DNA of 38,701 nt from Flavobacteriaceae bacterium (lineage in GTDB: Bacteria; Bacteroidota; Bacteroidia; Flavobacteriales; Flavobacteriaceae), in the NCBI GenBank assembly GCA_020435965.1, contig JAGQYS010000081.1, forward strand, positions 1 to 38,701. The letters run 5' to 3'. Each line of letters begins with the position of its first letter. Position 1 is the first letter of the stretch. Shown here one piece after another: positions 25,956 to 33,228 of the stretch. The translations under genes were made by a program, and so were the position numbers. The notes under the pieces were generated by a model. That model had not been told where the DNA came from, ran no database searches, and saw only the letters and a program-made list of their open reading frames with translations.

Positions 25956-26963
25956 TTATCCACCAATAGCAATCATGCTTCTATTGTTGCCATGTAAATC
26001 TGGTTGTTCTAATTTCTTCATGGTATCCATACCTCCTCTAACCTTAAATTTAGCTTGAATGGTCTTTTGTATCATAGGCTCAATAGATTTTCCTTCTCGT
26101 AAAGGCGTTAATAAATCAGATTCTGATGAAGAGAATAAACAATTTTTTAATCGTCCATTGGCAGTTAATCTGATGCGATTGCAAGAATCACAAAACGGAT
26201 TGGTAACCGAACTAATAATGGCAAACGAGCCTTTATAACCTTCAATTTTATAATTTTTAGAGGTGTCATTCGGCGCATCTTGTAATCGGATAACTTTACC
26301 ATCATTATAATTAGCATTTACATATTCCATCACTTGTGCATACGAAACCATTTTAGCTTTATCCCATTTATTGCCATCAAAAGGCATAAACTCAATAAAG
26401 CGTACTGAAACAGGCAACTCATTAGTCAGCTCAATGAAATCGATAATTTCATTGTCGTTAAACCCGTTAATGAGTACAGCATTAAGTTTCACATTAAAGC
26501 CTTCATCAATTAAAAGCATGATGTTTTTATAGACTTTTTCAAAATCGTTGCGTCGTGTTATTTCCATAAATTTTTCAGCATCCAAAGAATCTAAACTCAC
26601 ATTGATGTTCTTAATATTACACTCTTTTAGTACATCAATAAATCTATCAATTATGACAGCATTTGAGGTAATGGATAATTCTACAGGGAGTGTTGCTAAT
26701 TTTTTCAGAATCACATCAGCATCTCGTCTCACTAAAGGCTCTCCTCCTGTTAATCTTATTTTAGTGACACCATGATCTACAAAGGTTTTTGCAATAGTAT
26801 ATACCTCATCATAGGTCATAATATGAGACCTTGGAGAAAGTTGAATGCCTTCGGCTGGCATACAATAGGTGCAACGTAAATTGCACAATTCGGTTAAGGA
26901 AATGCGCAAATAGGTATGTTGCCTTCCAAATGTATCCTGTAATATGTTATTTTGTTTCTTCAT
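25956..26963 (-). CDS. moaA: GTP 3',8-cyclase MoaA
   Basis: Radical SAM enzyme that starts molybdenum cofactor synthesis by converting GTP to 3',8-cyclo-GTP. The 335-aa protein has the radical SAM cysteines Cys27, Cys31 and Cys34 (CNLRCTYC), the TKIRLTGGEPLVRRD SAM-binding segment, and the C-terminal GTP-site cluster (NPFCDSCNRIRLT and NCLF). It ends in the Gly-Gly that MoaA needs for activity. Its start overlaps the moaCB stop by one base (TAATG), showing translational coupling. Confidence 0.97.
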   Translation of the reverse strand: MKKQNNILQDTFGRQHTYLRISLTELCNLRCTYCMPAEGIQLSPRSHIMTYDEVYTIAKTFVDHGVTKIRLTGGEPLVRRDADVILKKLATLPVELSITSNAVIIDRFIDVLKECNIKNINVSLDSLDAEKFMEITRRNDFEKVYKNIMLLIDEGFNVKLNAVLINGFNDNEIIDFIELTNELPVSVRFIEFMPFDGNKWDKAKMVSYAQVMEYVNANYNDGKVIRLQDAPNDTSKNYKIEGYKGSFAIISSVTNPFCDSCNRIRLTANGRLKNCLFSSSESDLLTPLREGKSIEPMIQKTIQAKFKVRGGMDTMKKLEQPDLHGNNRSMIAIGG

Positions 26964-27874
26964 TAATTGTGTCTTGCTCCTTTTAATATTCCGAATACAT
27001 GTAAAACTGCTGGAAAAATAGCATCCATAGATTCTTTGGCTCCATTGGTTGAGCCTGCCAATGCCAAAACCAAGGTGTTATTTATGGTGCCTGCAACACT
27101 TCGCGAGAGCATGGAATAAGGTGTTCTATGTTGTCCATAATTTCGGATGGCTTCTTCAATTCCAGGAATTTTTCTATCGATTAAACCTTCCAAGGCTTCA
27201 GGTGTAACATCACGACTAGATAAACCTGTTCCGCCTGTAAAAATGATAAGATTAGTGCCTAAACTTTCATAGTGTTTTACCTTTTCTTGTATCACTTCTT
27301 TCTCATCAGGAATGATGATATAATCTGAAATGGATACATTACAGGATTCCAACTTTTCAATGATAGCCTTTCCTGCTTTGTCTTCTTTTTGTCCTTTTGA
27401 AATGGTATCTGAACACACAATCACAGCAGCTGTTAACTCATTCCTGAATCGGTCTTTAAAATCGGATTTTCCTCCTTTTTTATGCAATAGTTTAATGTGA
27501 TGAATTTCCACACCTTTATCAATTGGCTTGAGCATATCATACATGTTTAAAGCCACAACCGAAGCGCCATGCATGGCTTCAACCTCAACTCCAGTTTTAT
27601 AAATGGTTTTGATAGTGCAGGTTACAGTAATCTCTAAACCGTTGATTTCATATTCAATTCCTGTGAATTCAATTGGCAAAGGATGGCAATCTGGCAAAAT
27701 ATCTGGAGTTTTTTTGACACCAAGCAATCCAGCGGCTTTACTCATTGCAAAAACATTTCCTTTTGGAACTGTATCATTCTCAATAGCTGCAATGGTTTCA
27801 GGCATGCTCACTTTAACAATGGCTTGAGCAGTTGCAATTCTGAGTGTGTTTGACTTGTTTGTTATATCTACCAT
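26963..27874 (-). CDS. moaCB: MoaC-MoaB fusion, cyclic pyranopterin monophosphate synthase / molybdopterin adenylyltransferase
   Basis: Bifunctional 303-aa protein. Residues ~1-145 are MoaC, which converts 3',8-cyclo-GTP to cyclic pyranopterin monophosphate; visible are [47 protein letters not shown] and the KKGGKSDF loop. Residues ~148-303 are MoaB/MogA-like, activating molybdopterin with ATP before metal insertion; visible are [26 protein letters not shown] and [11 protein letters not shown]. The fusion joins an early and a late step of one pathway. It sits between moaA and the small four-helix gene. Confidence 0.95.
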   Translation of the reverse strand: MVDITNKSNTLRIATAQAIVKVSMPETIAAIENDTVPKGNVFAMSKAAGLLGVKKTPDILPDCHPLPIEFTGIEYEINGLEITVTCTIKTIYKTGVEVEAMHGASVVALNMYDMLKPIDKGVEIHHIKLLHKKGGKSDFKDRFRNELTAAVIVCSDTISKGQKEDKAGKAIIEKLESCNVSISDYIIIPDEKEVIQEKVKHYESLGTNLIIFTGGTGLSSRDVTPEALEGLIDRKIPGIEEAIRNYGQHRTPYSMLSRSVAGTINNTLVLALAGSTNGAKESMDAIFPAVLHVFGILKGARHN

Positions 27875-27897
27875 ACGAATTGATTAATTTCTATTGA

Positions 27898-28251
27898 TTA
27901 ATGATTATTGTTGCCTGCAGTTTTTCTTGAAGCAATAAATATTGCCGTTAATTCACTAGACTCTTTTAATAATTGTTCTATCCTATCTTTTTGGATTAAT
28001 TTTTCAACCAATGCAAAATCTAACCAGAAGTTTGATTCATCTACTTCTTCAATTACTATGCTTATTTTTGAGATAAAACTTGCCTTAGATTGAGCGATAC
28101 ACGTGGCTCTATAATTCGCTGCAACAGAAGTTGAACATCGTATGAGTTGTCCTTTAATATGATTCCCTAGATAGCTTTTAGGAAAGCCTTCAGTAAGCTT
28201 TACACAATTGTGTGCAAATACTTTAGTTCTATTCTTTAAGACTTCTTTCAT
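27898..28251 (-). CDS. Four-helix bundle protein (S23/TIGR02436-like)
   Basis: Small helical protein of 117 aa from ATG 28251; a TTG at 28260 would add three residues. The text LTEGFPKSYLGNHIKGQLIRCSTSVAANYRA followed by FISKISIVIEEVDESNFWLDFAL is typical of the four-helix bundle family first seen in proteins encoded in 23S rRNA intervening sequences. The function of the family is unknown. It interrupts the Moco operon between moaE and moaCB, 30 and 23 bp from its neighbours, with no pathway-related motif. It is probably co-transcribed; whether it takes part in cofactor synthesis cannot be told. Confidence 0.85.
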   Translation of the reverse strand: MKEVLKNRTKVFAHNCVKLTEGFPKSYLGNHIKGQLIRCSTSVAANYRATCIAQSKASFISKISIVIEEVDESNFWLDFALVEKLIQKDRIEQLLKESSELTAIFIASRKTAGNNNH

Positions 28252-28281
28252 AATAATCAATATTCAATTAGCAATATTAAA

Positions 28282-28725
28282 TTAGGTGTTCACTTTCCAT
28301 TTATGCGTTTCGTCCTCAAAAATTTCTTTACCAAAAACAGGTGCTTTGGCTTTTATTTCTTCAACGACATATTCTAGTGCTTTAAAAACTTCCTTTCGTC
28401 TTGGCGAAGACACAAAGACAAAAAGGCATATTTCACCTGCTTTAATTTGACCTAAACTATGATAAATGTGCATGCAAGTAAGGTTAAATTTCTCAAAGGT
28501 AGCCTCTCTTATTTCATGGAATTTCTCATTTGCCATGTCTTGGTAAGCTGTATAATCTATTGCTGAAACTACTTTACCCTCAATGTTATCAGCTCTGACT
28601 TGTCCTAAAAAAATATTATGTGCACCAATATTAGTTTTCACTTGATGTTTAGCAATAGAATTGCCTATAAATTCTGAAGAAATCGCTCCTTCTATAAATA
28701 CGTTTTTTGGTTTTTTATCGCTCAT
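28282..28725 (-). CDS. moaE: Molybdopterin synthase catalytic subunit MoaE
   Basis: Large subunit of molybdopterin synthase. It converts cyclic pyranopterin monophosphate to molybdopterin using sulfur from the thiocarboxylated MoaD tail. At 147 aa it has the usual length, with GAHNIFLGQVRADN, AIDYTAYQDMA, IYHSLGQIKAGEICLFVFVSSPRRKEVF and a C-terminal AKAPVFGKEIFEDETHKW, which carries the active-site lysines. Its start overlaps the moeB stop by 11 bp. Confidence 0.96.
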   Translation of the reverse strand: MSDKKPKNVFIEGAISSEFIGNSIAKHQVKTNIGAHNIFLGQVRADNIEGKVVSAIDYTAYQDMANEKFHEIREATFEKFNLTCMHIYHSLGQIKAGEICLFVFVSSPRRKEVFKALEYVVEEIKAKAPVFGKEIFEDETHKWKVNT

Positions 28726-29797
28726 ATATGTTTTGTTTTAAGGCTTCAACAAGAGGAAAAACACCTCCTTTAAAATTAAAAGTATCATTAAAGCCCTGTT
28801 TCATTAATAGTTCGACTGCTTTTTTACTTCGGATGCCTGATTGACAGAATACGACTTTCGTTTTATCTGAATCTAACAACTGTAAATTGCTTTCAAGATG
28901 ACCTAACGGAATTTCCATGCAATTTTTTATTTCCAGTTTTGGTTGTTCATGAGGTTCTCTAACATCGATAAATTGTATGTTGTTTATGGTTGCAAGTTCT
29001 TCTTCTGAAATGTCTTTAACTAAAACTTCACAAGATTCATTTTCATAAATACCTAATAGTTTTTCCTTACCCAAAACTTTATCAAATTCACTTTGATTTC
29101 TATTTACTTTTAGTGTTGATATATCTGCTGTTTTTGAATTGTAACACAGCAATTTCCCGGATAATACATGTTCAAATCCTAGAATGATTTTTATGACTTC
29201 ATTCGCCATCATAGTCCCAATAATTCCAGGCAATACACTAAGAACGCCAACTTCTGAGCAATTGGCTACTGAGCCTTCCTTTGGAGGATTCGGAAACAAA
29301 CAGCGATAACCAGGACCCTTGTTATAATTAAAAACCGAAACCTGACCTTCGAACTTGTAAATGGCACCATAAACAAAAGGTTTGTTGCAAAGTATTGCAG
29401 CATCATTCACTAAATAACGTGTTGCAAAATTATCCGAACCATCTACAACAATATCATATTGTTTAAATAATTGAAGTGCATTTTCTGTAGTTAACTTTTC
29501 AGAAATTGCATCTATAGAAATGGTTGGATTTAAATCTTCCAATCGTTTTTTTGCTGCAATGGCTTTATTCATTCCGAGTGATGATGTTCCAAAAAGCACT
29601 TGCCGTTGCAGATTAGATTCTTCAACAATATCAAAATCTATAATACCAAGGTTACCAATTCCAGCAGCTGTTAAATATTGCAACACAGGACAACCCAAAC
29701 CACCTGCTCCAACAACCAAGACCTTTGCTTTTGAGAGCTTGTCTTGACCTTGTTGACCAATATCTGATAAAATGATATGTCTGCTATATCTATTCAT
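28715..29797 (-). CDS. moeB: MoeB-like MoaD-activating enzyme with C-terminal rhodanese domain
   Basis: E1-like enzyme, 360 aa, that adenylates the MoaD C-terminus; the attached rhodanese domain may then supply sulfur. Residues ~1-240 are the ThiF/MoeB fold, with VLVVGAGGLGCPVLQYL (ATP site), DNFATRYLVND and NCSEVGV holding the cysteine that matches E. coli Cys187. Residues ~260-360 are rhodanese-like, with active-site Cys in VVFCQSGIRS. The zinc CxxC pairs of E. coli MoeB are only half kept: GYRC has one Cys and SCEVLV has one. It overlaps moaE by 11 bp. A role also in thiamine thiocarboxylate formation cannot be excluded. Confidence 0.92.
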   Translation of the reverse strand: MNRYSRHIILSDIGQQGQDKLSKAKVLVVGAGGLGCPVLQYLTAAGIGNLGIIDFDIVEESNLQRQVLFGTSSLGMNKAIAAKKRLEDLNPTISIDAISEKLTTENALQLFKQYDIVVDGSDNFATRYLVNDAAILCNKPFVYGAIYKFEGQVSVFNYNKGPGYRCLFPNPPKEGSVANCSEVGVLSVLPGIIGTMMANEVIKIILGFEHVLSGKLLCYNSKTADISTLKVNRNQSEFDKVLGKEKLLGIYENESCEVLVKDISEEELATINNIQFIDVREPHEQPKLEIKNCMEIPLGHLESNLQLLDSDKTKVVFCQSGIRSKKAVELLMKQGFNDTFNFKGGVFPLVEALKQNIYER

Positions 29798-29799
29798 AC

Positions 29800-29819
29800 A
29801 TTCCTGCGAAAGCAGGAAT
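29800..29819. repeat. Perfect hairpin repeat inside the Moco operon
   Basis: ATTCCTGC (29800-29807), loop GAAA, then GCAGGAAT (29812-29819): a perfect 8-bp stem with a stable GNRA tetraloop, between moaD and moeB. A partial copy (TTCCTGC) follows at 29823-29829. It looks like a small dispersed palindromic repeat and could also cut or stabilise the operon mRNA. Confidence 0.8.
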
Positions 29820-29843
29820 CTCTTCCTGCTTTTCTATTATATT

Positions 29844-30077
29844 TTAACCGCCAGAAAAAGGTGGTAATAATGCTAATTCTTCTCCAGAAATTAAAGTTTC
29901 ATTAGAAACTATTTCTTTGTTCTGTGCTATTTGAAAATCTTTTGTATTCAGTTCTGGATACTTACCAATAAGAACATTTTTCAAATCGGCTATTGTAGCA
30001 TTTGAAAGCTCTAATGTTTCTTCAGTGCATGTTGTTATTTCAGCAATGAGCCCAAAATATTTAATGTTCAATTGCAT
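29844..30077 (-). CDS. moaD: Molybdopterin synthase sulfur carrier subunit MoaD
   Basis: Small ubiquitin-fold protein, 77 aa, that carries sulfur as a C-terminal thiocarboxylate to MoaE. It ends in FSGG, the required Gly-Gly terminus, and has the preceding ELALLPPFSGG text of the family. The N-terminal beta-strand NIKYFGLIAEIT is also typical. It overlaps mobA by 17 bp, so the two are translationally coupled. It is split from moeB by 46 bp containing a hairpin. Confidence 0.95.
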   Translation of the reverse strand: MQLNIKYFGLIAEITTCTEETLELSNATIADLKNVLIGKYPELNTKDFQIAQNKEIVSNETLISGEELALLPPFSGG

Positions 30078-30645
30078 GGTTTATGGTCTTTAAATCTTCT
30101 TTAGTATTTACGTTTTTTACAAATGGGTCTAATTCTGAATCAATCGAGATGGTTTTGGTTTTTAGTTGATTTACAGCAACTCGAAGTCGTCTCTCTCCTT
30201 GTTGTAATAACTCCAAACATTTATGCATACATTGTTTTTGATATATAGCAATTAAAGGCATTGTTTTGTTATGACTTTCAACTTGTGTCACCTCATAATT
30301 TTCATAATCTGCTTCAACCAGTTTCTTTAAAATTTCTGTTTTAATCATTGGAATATCGCAACTCAACACAAGATTATAATTCGTTTTAGAGTGTTTCAAT
30401 CCAGAATACAAGCCAGCTAAAGGACCAGAATCTTTGATATCATCTTCTACTCTATAAAATCCAAATTGGTCGTATTCAGGATTGTTGCTCACAATAACAA
30501 TCTCATCGACTAAAGGCTTCATGGCTTCAATTACGTGTTCAACAAATGTTTTGCCATTCATTTTAAGCAGGCCTTTATCGGAGCCCATTCTGGAGCTTTT
30601 TCCTCCAGCCAAAACTATTCCTGTTATGTTTTTTTTATCTATCAT
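30061..30645 (-). CDS. mobA: Molybdenum cofactor guanylyltransferase MobA
   Basis: Adds GMP from GTP to the cofactor to give the guanine dinucleotide form used by formate dehydrogenase. The 194-aa protein has GIVLAGGKSSRMGSDKGLL at residues ~9-27, where the AGGxSSRMGxDK pattern separates MobA from MocA. VLSCDIPMI has the metal-binding Asp. The start overlaps the transporter gene stop by one base (TAATG). Its presence together with a MocA-like gene in this window implies two dinucleotide forms of the cofactor. Confidence 0.94.
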   Translation of the reverse strand: MIDKKNITGIVLAGGKSSRMGSDKGLLKMNGKTFVEHVIEAMKPLVDEIVIVSNNPEYDQFGFYRVEDDIKDSGPLAGLYSGLKHSKTNYNLVLSCDIPMIKTEILKKLVEADYENYEVTQVESHNKTMPLIAIYQKQCMHKCLELLQQGERRLRVAVNQLKTKTISIDSELDPFVKNVNTKEDLKTINHAIEH

Positions 30646-31388
30646 TACACAAAAAATAATTTTACCGAAGCTATGATTAACACAAAGGCCAATACATATC
30701 TTAAGAGTGTATTATTGAATTTTCTGCTTCCATAATAACTGCCTAAAAATCCACCAACCAAGGCGATTGCAACTAGGATAAATGCTTGCGGTGAAATTTC
30801 AACGCCGCTTGATATTTGACCTATTAAACCTGCAGCAGAATTAACCCAAATAAACAAAGCCGAAACTGCCGCTGCTTCTTTCATTTTTCCCCAATGCAAT
30901 AGTAAAATGATTGGTGTTAATATGATACCTCCACCAATACCAATCAGTCCTGAAAAGAAACCAATGACACCTCCAACCATTAATCCTTGCCACAGTTTTA
31001 CCTGTTTAATGTATTCACTTTCTTTGCCGAAAACATTTAACATTTTTAGGATGGCAAAAATTAAAAGTACAGCTAATATTTTTTTATAAATAGAAGCATC
31101 AACTTCAATCATTCCTCCAACAAAAGCCATTGGGATTGAAGCTAAGGCAAACGATAAAAATAGCTTTTTGTTAAAATAACCAGCTTTATAATAATGATAA
31201 AACGCAATGCCTGACACAAATAAATTGAGCAATAGTGCAGTTGGCTTCATAGCCTCTGGTGCAAACGAAAAAATAGCCATTAATGCCAAATAACCACTTG
31301 CACCTCCATGACCAACACTTGCATACAAAAATGCTACGATTGGAAGTGTGAGCAAAAAGAGCCATATATGTTCAATCTCTAAAATCAC
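30645..31388 (-). CDS. TauE/SafE (TSUP) family membrane transporter, GTG start
   Basis: Membrane protein of 247 aa with about eight hydrophobic helices, of the TauE/SafE sulfite exporter family. Typical text includes FLYASVGHGGASGYLALM near the N-terminus and GFFSGLIGIGGGIILTPIILL in the middle, the two halves of the TSUP repeat. The start codon is GTG, overlapping the modE-like stop as GTGA; the next Met lies beyond the first helix. TSUP proteins move small anions such as sulfite or organosulfonates. Between a ModE-like regulator and mobA it may handle molybdate or a sulfur oxyanion; that is inference. No ABC molybdate transporter is seen in the window. Confidence 0.85.
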   Translation of the reverse strand: MILEIEHIWLFLLTLPIVAFLYASVGHGGASGYLALMAIFSFAPEAMKPTALLLNLFVSGIAFYHYYKAGYFNKKLFLSFALASIPMAFVGGMIEVDASIYKKILAVLLIFAILKMLNVFGKESEYIKQVKLWQGLMVGGVIGFFSGLIGIGGGIILTPIILLLHWGKMKEAAAVSALFIWVNSAAGLIGQISSGVEISPQAFILVAIALVGGFLGSYYGSRKFNNTLLRYVLAFVLIIASVKLFFV

Positions 31389-31723
31389 TTAAACTTTGTG
31401 TTTTTAATTTGTTCATCTAAAAATTTCCAGCAATTCTCATTGATGGTTTCAAAGGCTTCAACCAACGATTTTCCATAGGCTGTTAACTCTGCTCCACCAC
31501 CACCTTTACCTCCAACACTACTTGTAGTTACAGGTTTTTCTGCACGTTTGTTTACTGCATCAATTAAAGACCATGCCTTTTTATAAGACATACCTAATGT
31601 TTTGGCAGCTTTTGACAGTGAACCTTCTTCATCAATGGCTTTAAGAAGGCTTACTCTTCCTTCTCCTAAAAGAATACTACCATCTGCTTCAATCCAAATT
31701 CTGCTTTTTATTTTATAGTTCAT
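31385..31723 (-). CDS. ModE-like winged helix DNA-binding protein without effector domain
   Basis: Small regulator of 112 aa matching the N-terminal DNA-binding domain of ModE (LysR-like winged helix). Key text is LLKAIDEEGSLSKAAKTLGMSYKKAWSLIDAVN, the helix-turn-helix, followed by the glycine-rich wing SSVGGKGGGGAELTAYG. Full-length ModE has C-terminal molybdate-binding (TOBE/Mop) domains; these are absent, so this form may not sense molybdate itself. It lies 4 bp after moeA and overlaps the transporter gene by 4 bp. Control of this operon is the natural guess. Confidence 0.9.
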   Translation of the reverse strand: MNYKIKSRIWIEADGSILLGEGRVSLLKAIDEEGSLSKAAKTLGMSYKKAWSLIDAVNKRAEKPVTTSSVGGKGGGGAELTAYGKSLVEAFETINENCWKFLDEQIKNTKFK

Positions 31724-31727
31724 AAGA

Positions 31728-32909
31728 TTAGTTTATTGGAAGTAGAATGACTTCAACTTTATCATTTATGTTAATCGATTCATCTTTTTCAGCGACATAA
31801 ACCAAGGAATTAGCTAAGGCAAACGTGTGCAACATTGATGAATTTTGTCCTTCTAAAATTTCAACTGTTCCTTCTTTATAAATAGCTTTTAAAAATTGTG
31901 CTCTTTCACCTTTCTTGATAAAATCCGATTTTGAAACAGCCTTTACTCTATTTAATTTAAAATTCAAATTTCCAGAAAGTTTTTCAATGGCTGCAATCAC
32001 ATAAATGTAAAAACAACTCAATGAAGCTGCTGGATTGCCTGGCAATGCAAATATGATTTTATCATCTTTTTTCCCAAAGAAAAGCGGTTTTCCTGGCTTT
32101 TGGTTGACTTTATAAAAATGCTCAATAACTTCGAGTTCTTCAAGTGCTTTTCCAACAAAATCATAATCTCCAACTGAAATACCTCCAGAGACTAAAACCA
32201 CATCATTTTCATAAATAACTTCTTTTAAGACTTGGAATGTTTTTTCATAATGATCATTTACACTATGCGTTGAAATATTAGAGTAGCCAGCTTGATTCAA
32301 TGCAGAAATTAACATGATGGCATTGCTCTCATATATTTGTCCATATTGCAAAGACTGTCCTGCTTGCACAAGCTCATTTCCTGTAACTACAATGGCAATG
32401 GATGGCTTTTTATAAACCTTAACCTGAGTTATTCCTAAAGTCGTCAAATAAGCAATTGCAGCAGCTGTTAACTTCACTCCTTTTTTAAGAGCAACTTGTC
32501 CCTCAAGCACTTGCTCGCCTAATGGTCTGATATTTTCATTTATTGTAATATTTGAATCGATTATAAGCGTATGATTTTGTGAGGATATTTTCTCTTGCAT
32601 CACTACAGCATTAGCAGAATTTGGAACTGGAGCACCAGTAAAAATTCTTACAGCATCACCAGGTTTTAAATGAAGTTGATGTCCATCGCCAGCTTTAACT
32701 TCGCCAATTAATGCATAGGTTTTAGCATCATGCAAATTAATGGCGTAACCATCCATTGCAGATTGCCTAAAAGGCGGCATATTGATTGGAGAAAGTACAT
32801 CTTGAAACAACACATAACCCAAAGCATCAATGAGATCAATATCGATTGATTTATCAGTAAGCTGAATGTTTTCAGAAATTATTTGAAATGCTTGTTCTAC
32901 CGAAATCAT
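31728..32909 (-). CDS. moeA: Molybdopterin molybdenumtransferase MoeA
   Basis: Inserts molybdate into adenylylated molybdopterin, the last common step of cofactor synthesis. The 393-aa protein has the MoeA domain order: N-terminal PPFRQSAMDGYA, then VRIFTGAPVPNSANAVVMQE, the MoaB-like central domain (VVTGNELVQAG, LVSGGISVGDYDF, KPGKPLFFG, ALPGNPAAS), and a C-terminal beta-barrel. It is the first gene of the long minus-strand Moco operon and has a consensus Bacteroidota promoter directly in front, with a leader of only about 15 bases. Confidence 0.95.
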   Translation of the reverse strand: MISVEQAFQIISENIQLTDKSIDIDLIDALGYVLFQDVLSPINMPPFRQSAMDGYAINLHDAKTYALIGEVKAGDGHQLHLKPGDAVRIFTGAPVPNSANAVVMQEKISSQNHTLIIDSNITINENIRPLGEQVLEGQVALKKGVKLTAAAIAYLTTLGITQVKVYKKPSIAIVVTGNELVQAGQSLQYGQIYESNAIMLISALNQAGYSNISTHSVNDHYEKTFQVLKEVIYENDVVLVSGGISVGDYDFVGKALEELEVIEHFYKVNQKPGKPLFFGKKDDKIIFALPGNPAASLSCFYIYVIAAIEKLSGNLNFKLNRVKAVSKSDFIKKGERAQFLKAIYKEGTVEILEGQNSSMLHTFALANSLVYVAEKDESININDKVEVILLPIN

Positions 32910-32929
32910 AAATTATCGTTATATGTTAT

Positions 32930-32959
32930 CAAATATAGCGAATTAAAGTGTTTTAACAA
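32930..32959 (-). promoter_or_regulatory. Consensus promoter of the Moco operon (TTG-N19-TATATTTG)
   Basis: On the minus strand, TTG (32957-32959) is followed after exactly 19 bp by TATATTTG (32930-32937), matching the Bacteroidota -33/-7 consensus. The -7 box ends 20 bp before the moeA ATG. The leader is too short for a Moco riboswitch, so control must act on initiation or elsewhere. Confidence 0.8.
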
Positions 32960-33094
32960 TTTGCACGAAAGTTAAATTTTATCGAAAATTTTATCTTTAA
33001 AAAGCTCAGCATGAATTGTAAAATCCCTGATTAATACAACCGCATCGCCTTTTTTGGTTCTTTAGATGATAAAAATGTCGTTAGTCGATTTATT

Positions 33095-33125
33095 TTGAGT
33101 TCAACGCGCATCCATCCTATATTTA
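33095..33125 (+). promoter_or_regulatory. Possible promoter of the surface protein gene
   Basis: TTG (33095-33097), 20 bp, then TATATTTA (33118-33125), one base off the -7 consensus. It would leave a leader of about 100 bases before ATG 33229. Candidate only. Confidence 0.35.
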
Positions 33126-33228
33126 AAATCCCTTATCTCATTTGATTAATAGCGCTAATTGTTCTAGCACATTGATATTTTTTTTAAAAAAGTGTTTTTG
33201 TGACAGAATACTGTGCTTATTAATTACA

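Larger units (their letters stand above)
32910..33228. other. Divergent intergenic region between moeA and the surface protein gene
   Basis: About 320 bp separate the two divergent genes. The left end holds the moeA promoter. A candidate promoter for the surface protein gene is at 33095-33125. I see no RNA gene, riboswitch-like fold or coding remnant in the rest. A TTG-started extension of the surface protein from 33142 would add 29 residues ahead of the signal peptide and is not favoured. Confidence 0.6.

Noticed and set aside
32910-32930. Moco riboswitch before moeA
   Set aside because: The consensus promoter leaves a leader of only about 15 bases, too short for any riboswitch fold.
33142-33228. 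TTG-started extension of the surface protein
   Set aside because: It adds 29 residues before a complete signal peptide starting at ATG 33229 and contains no conserved text.
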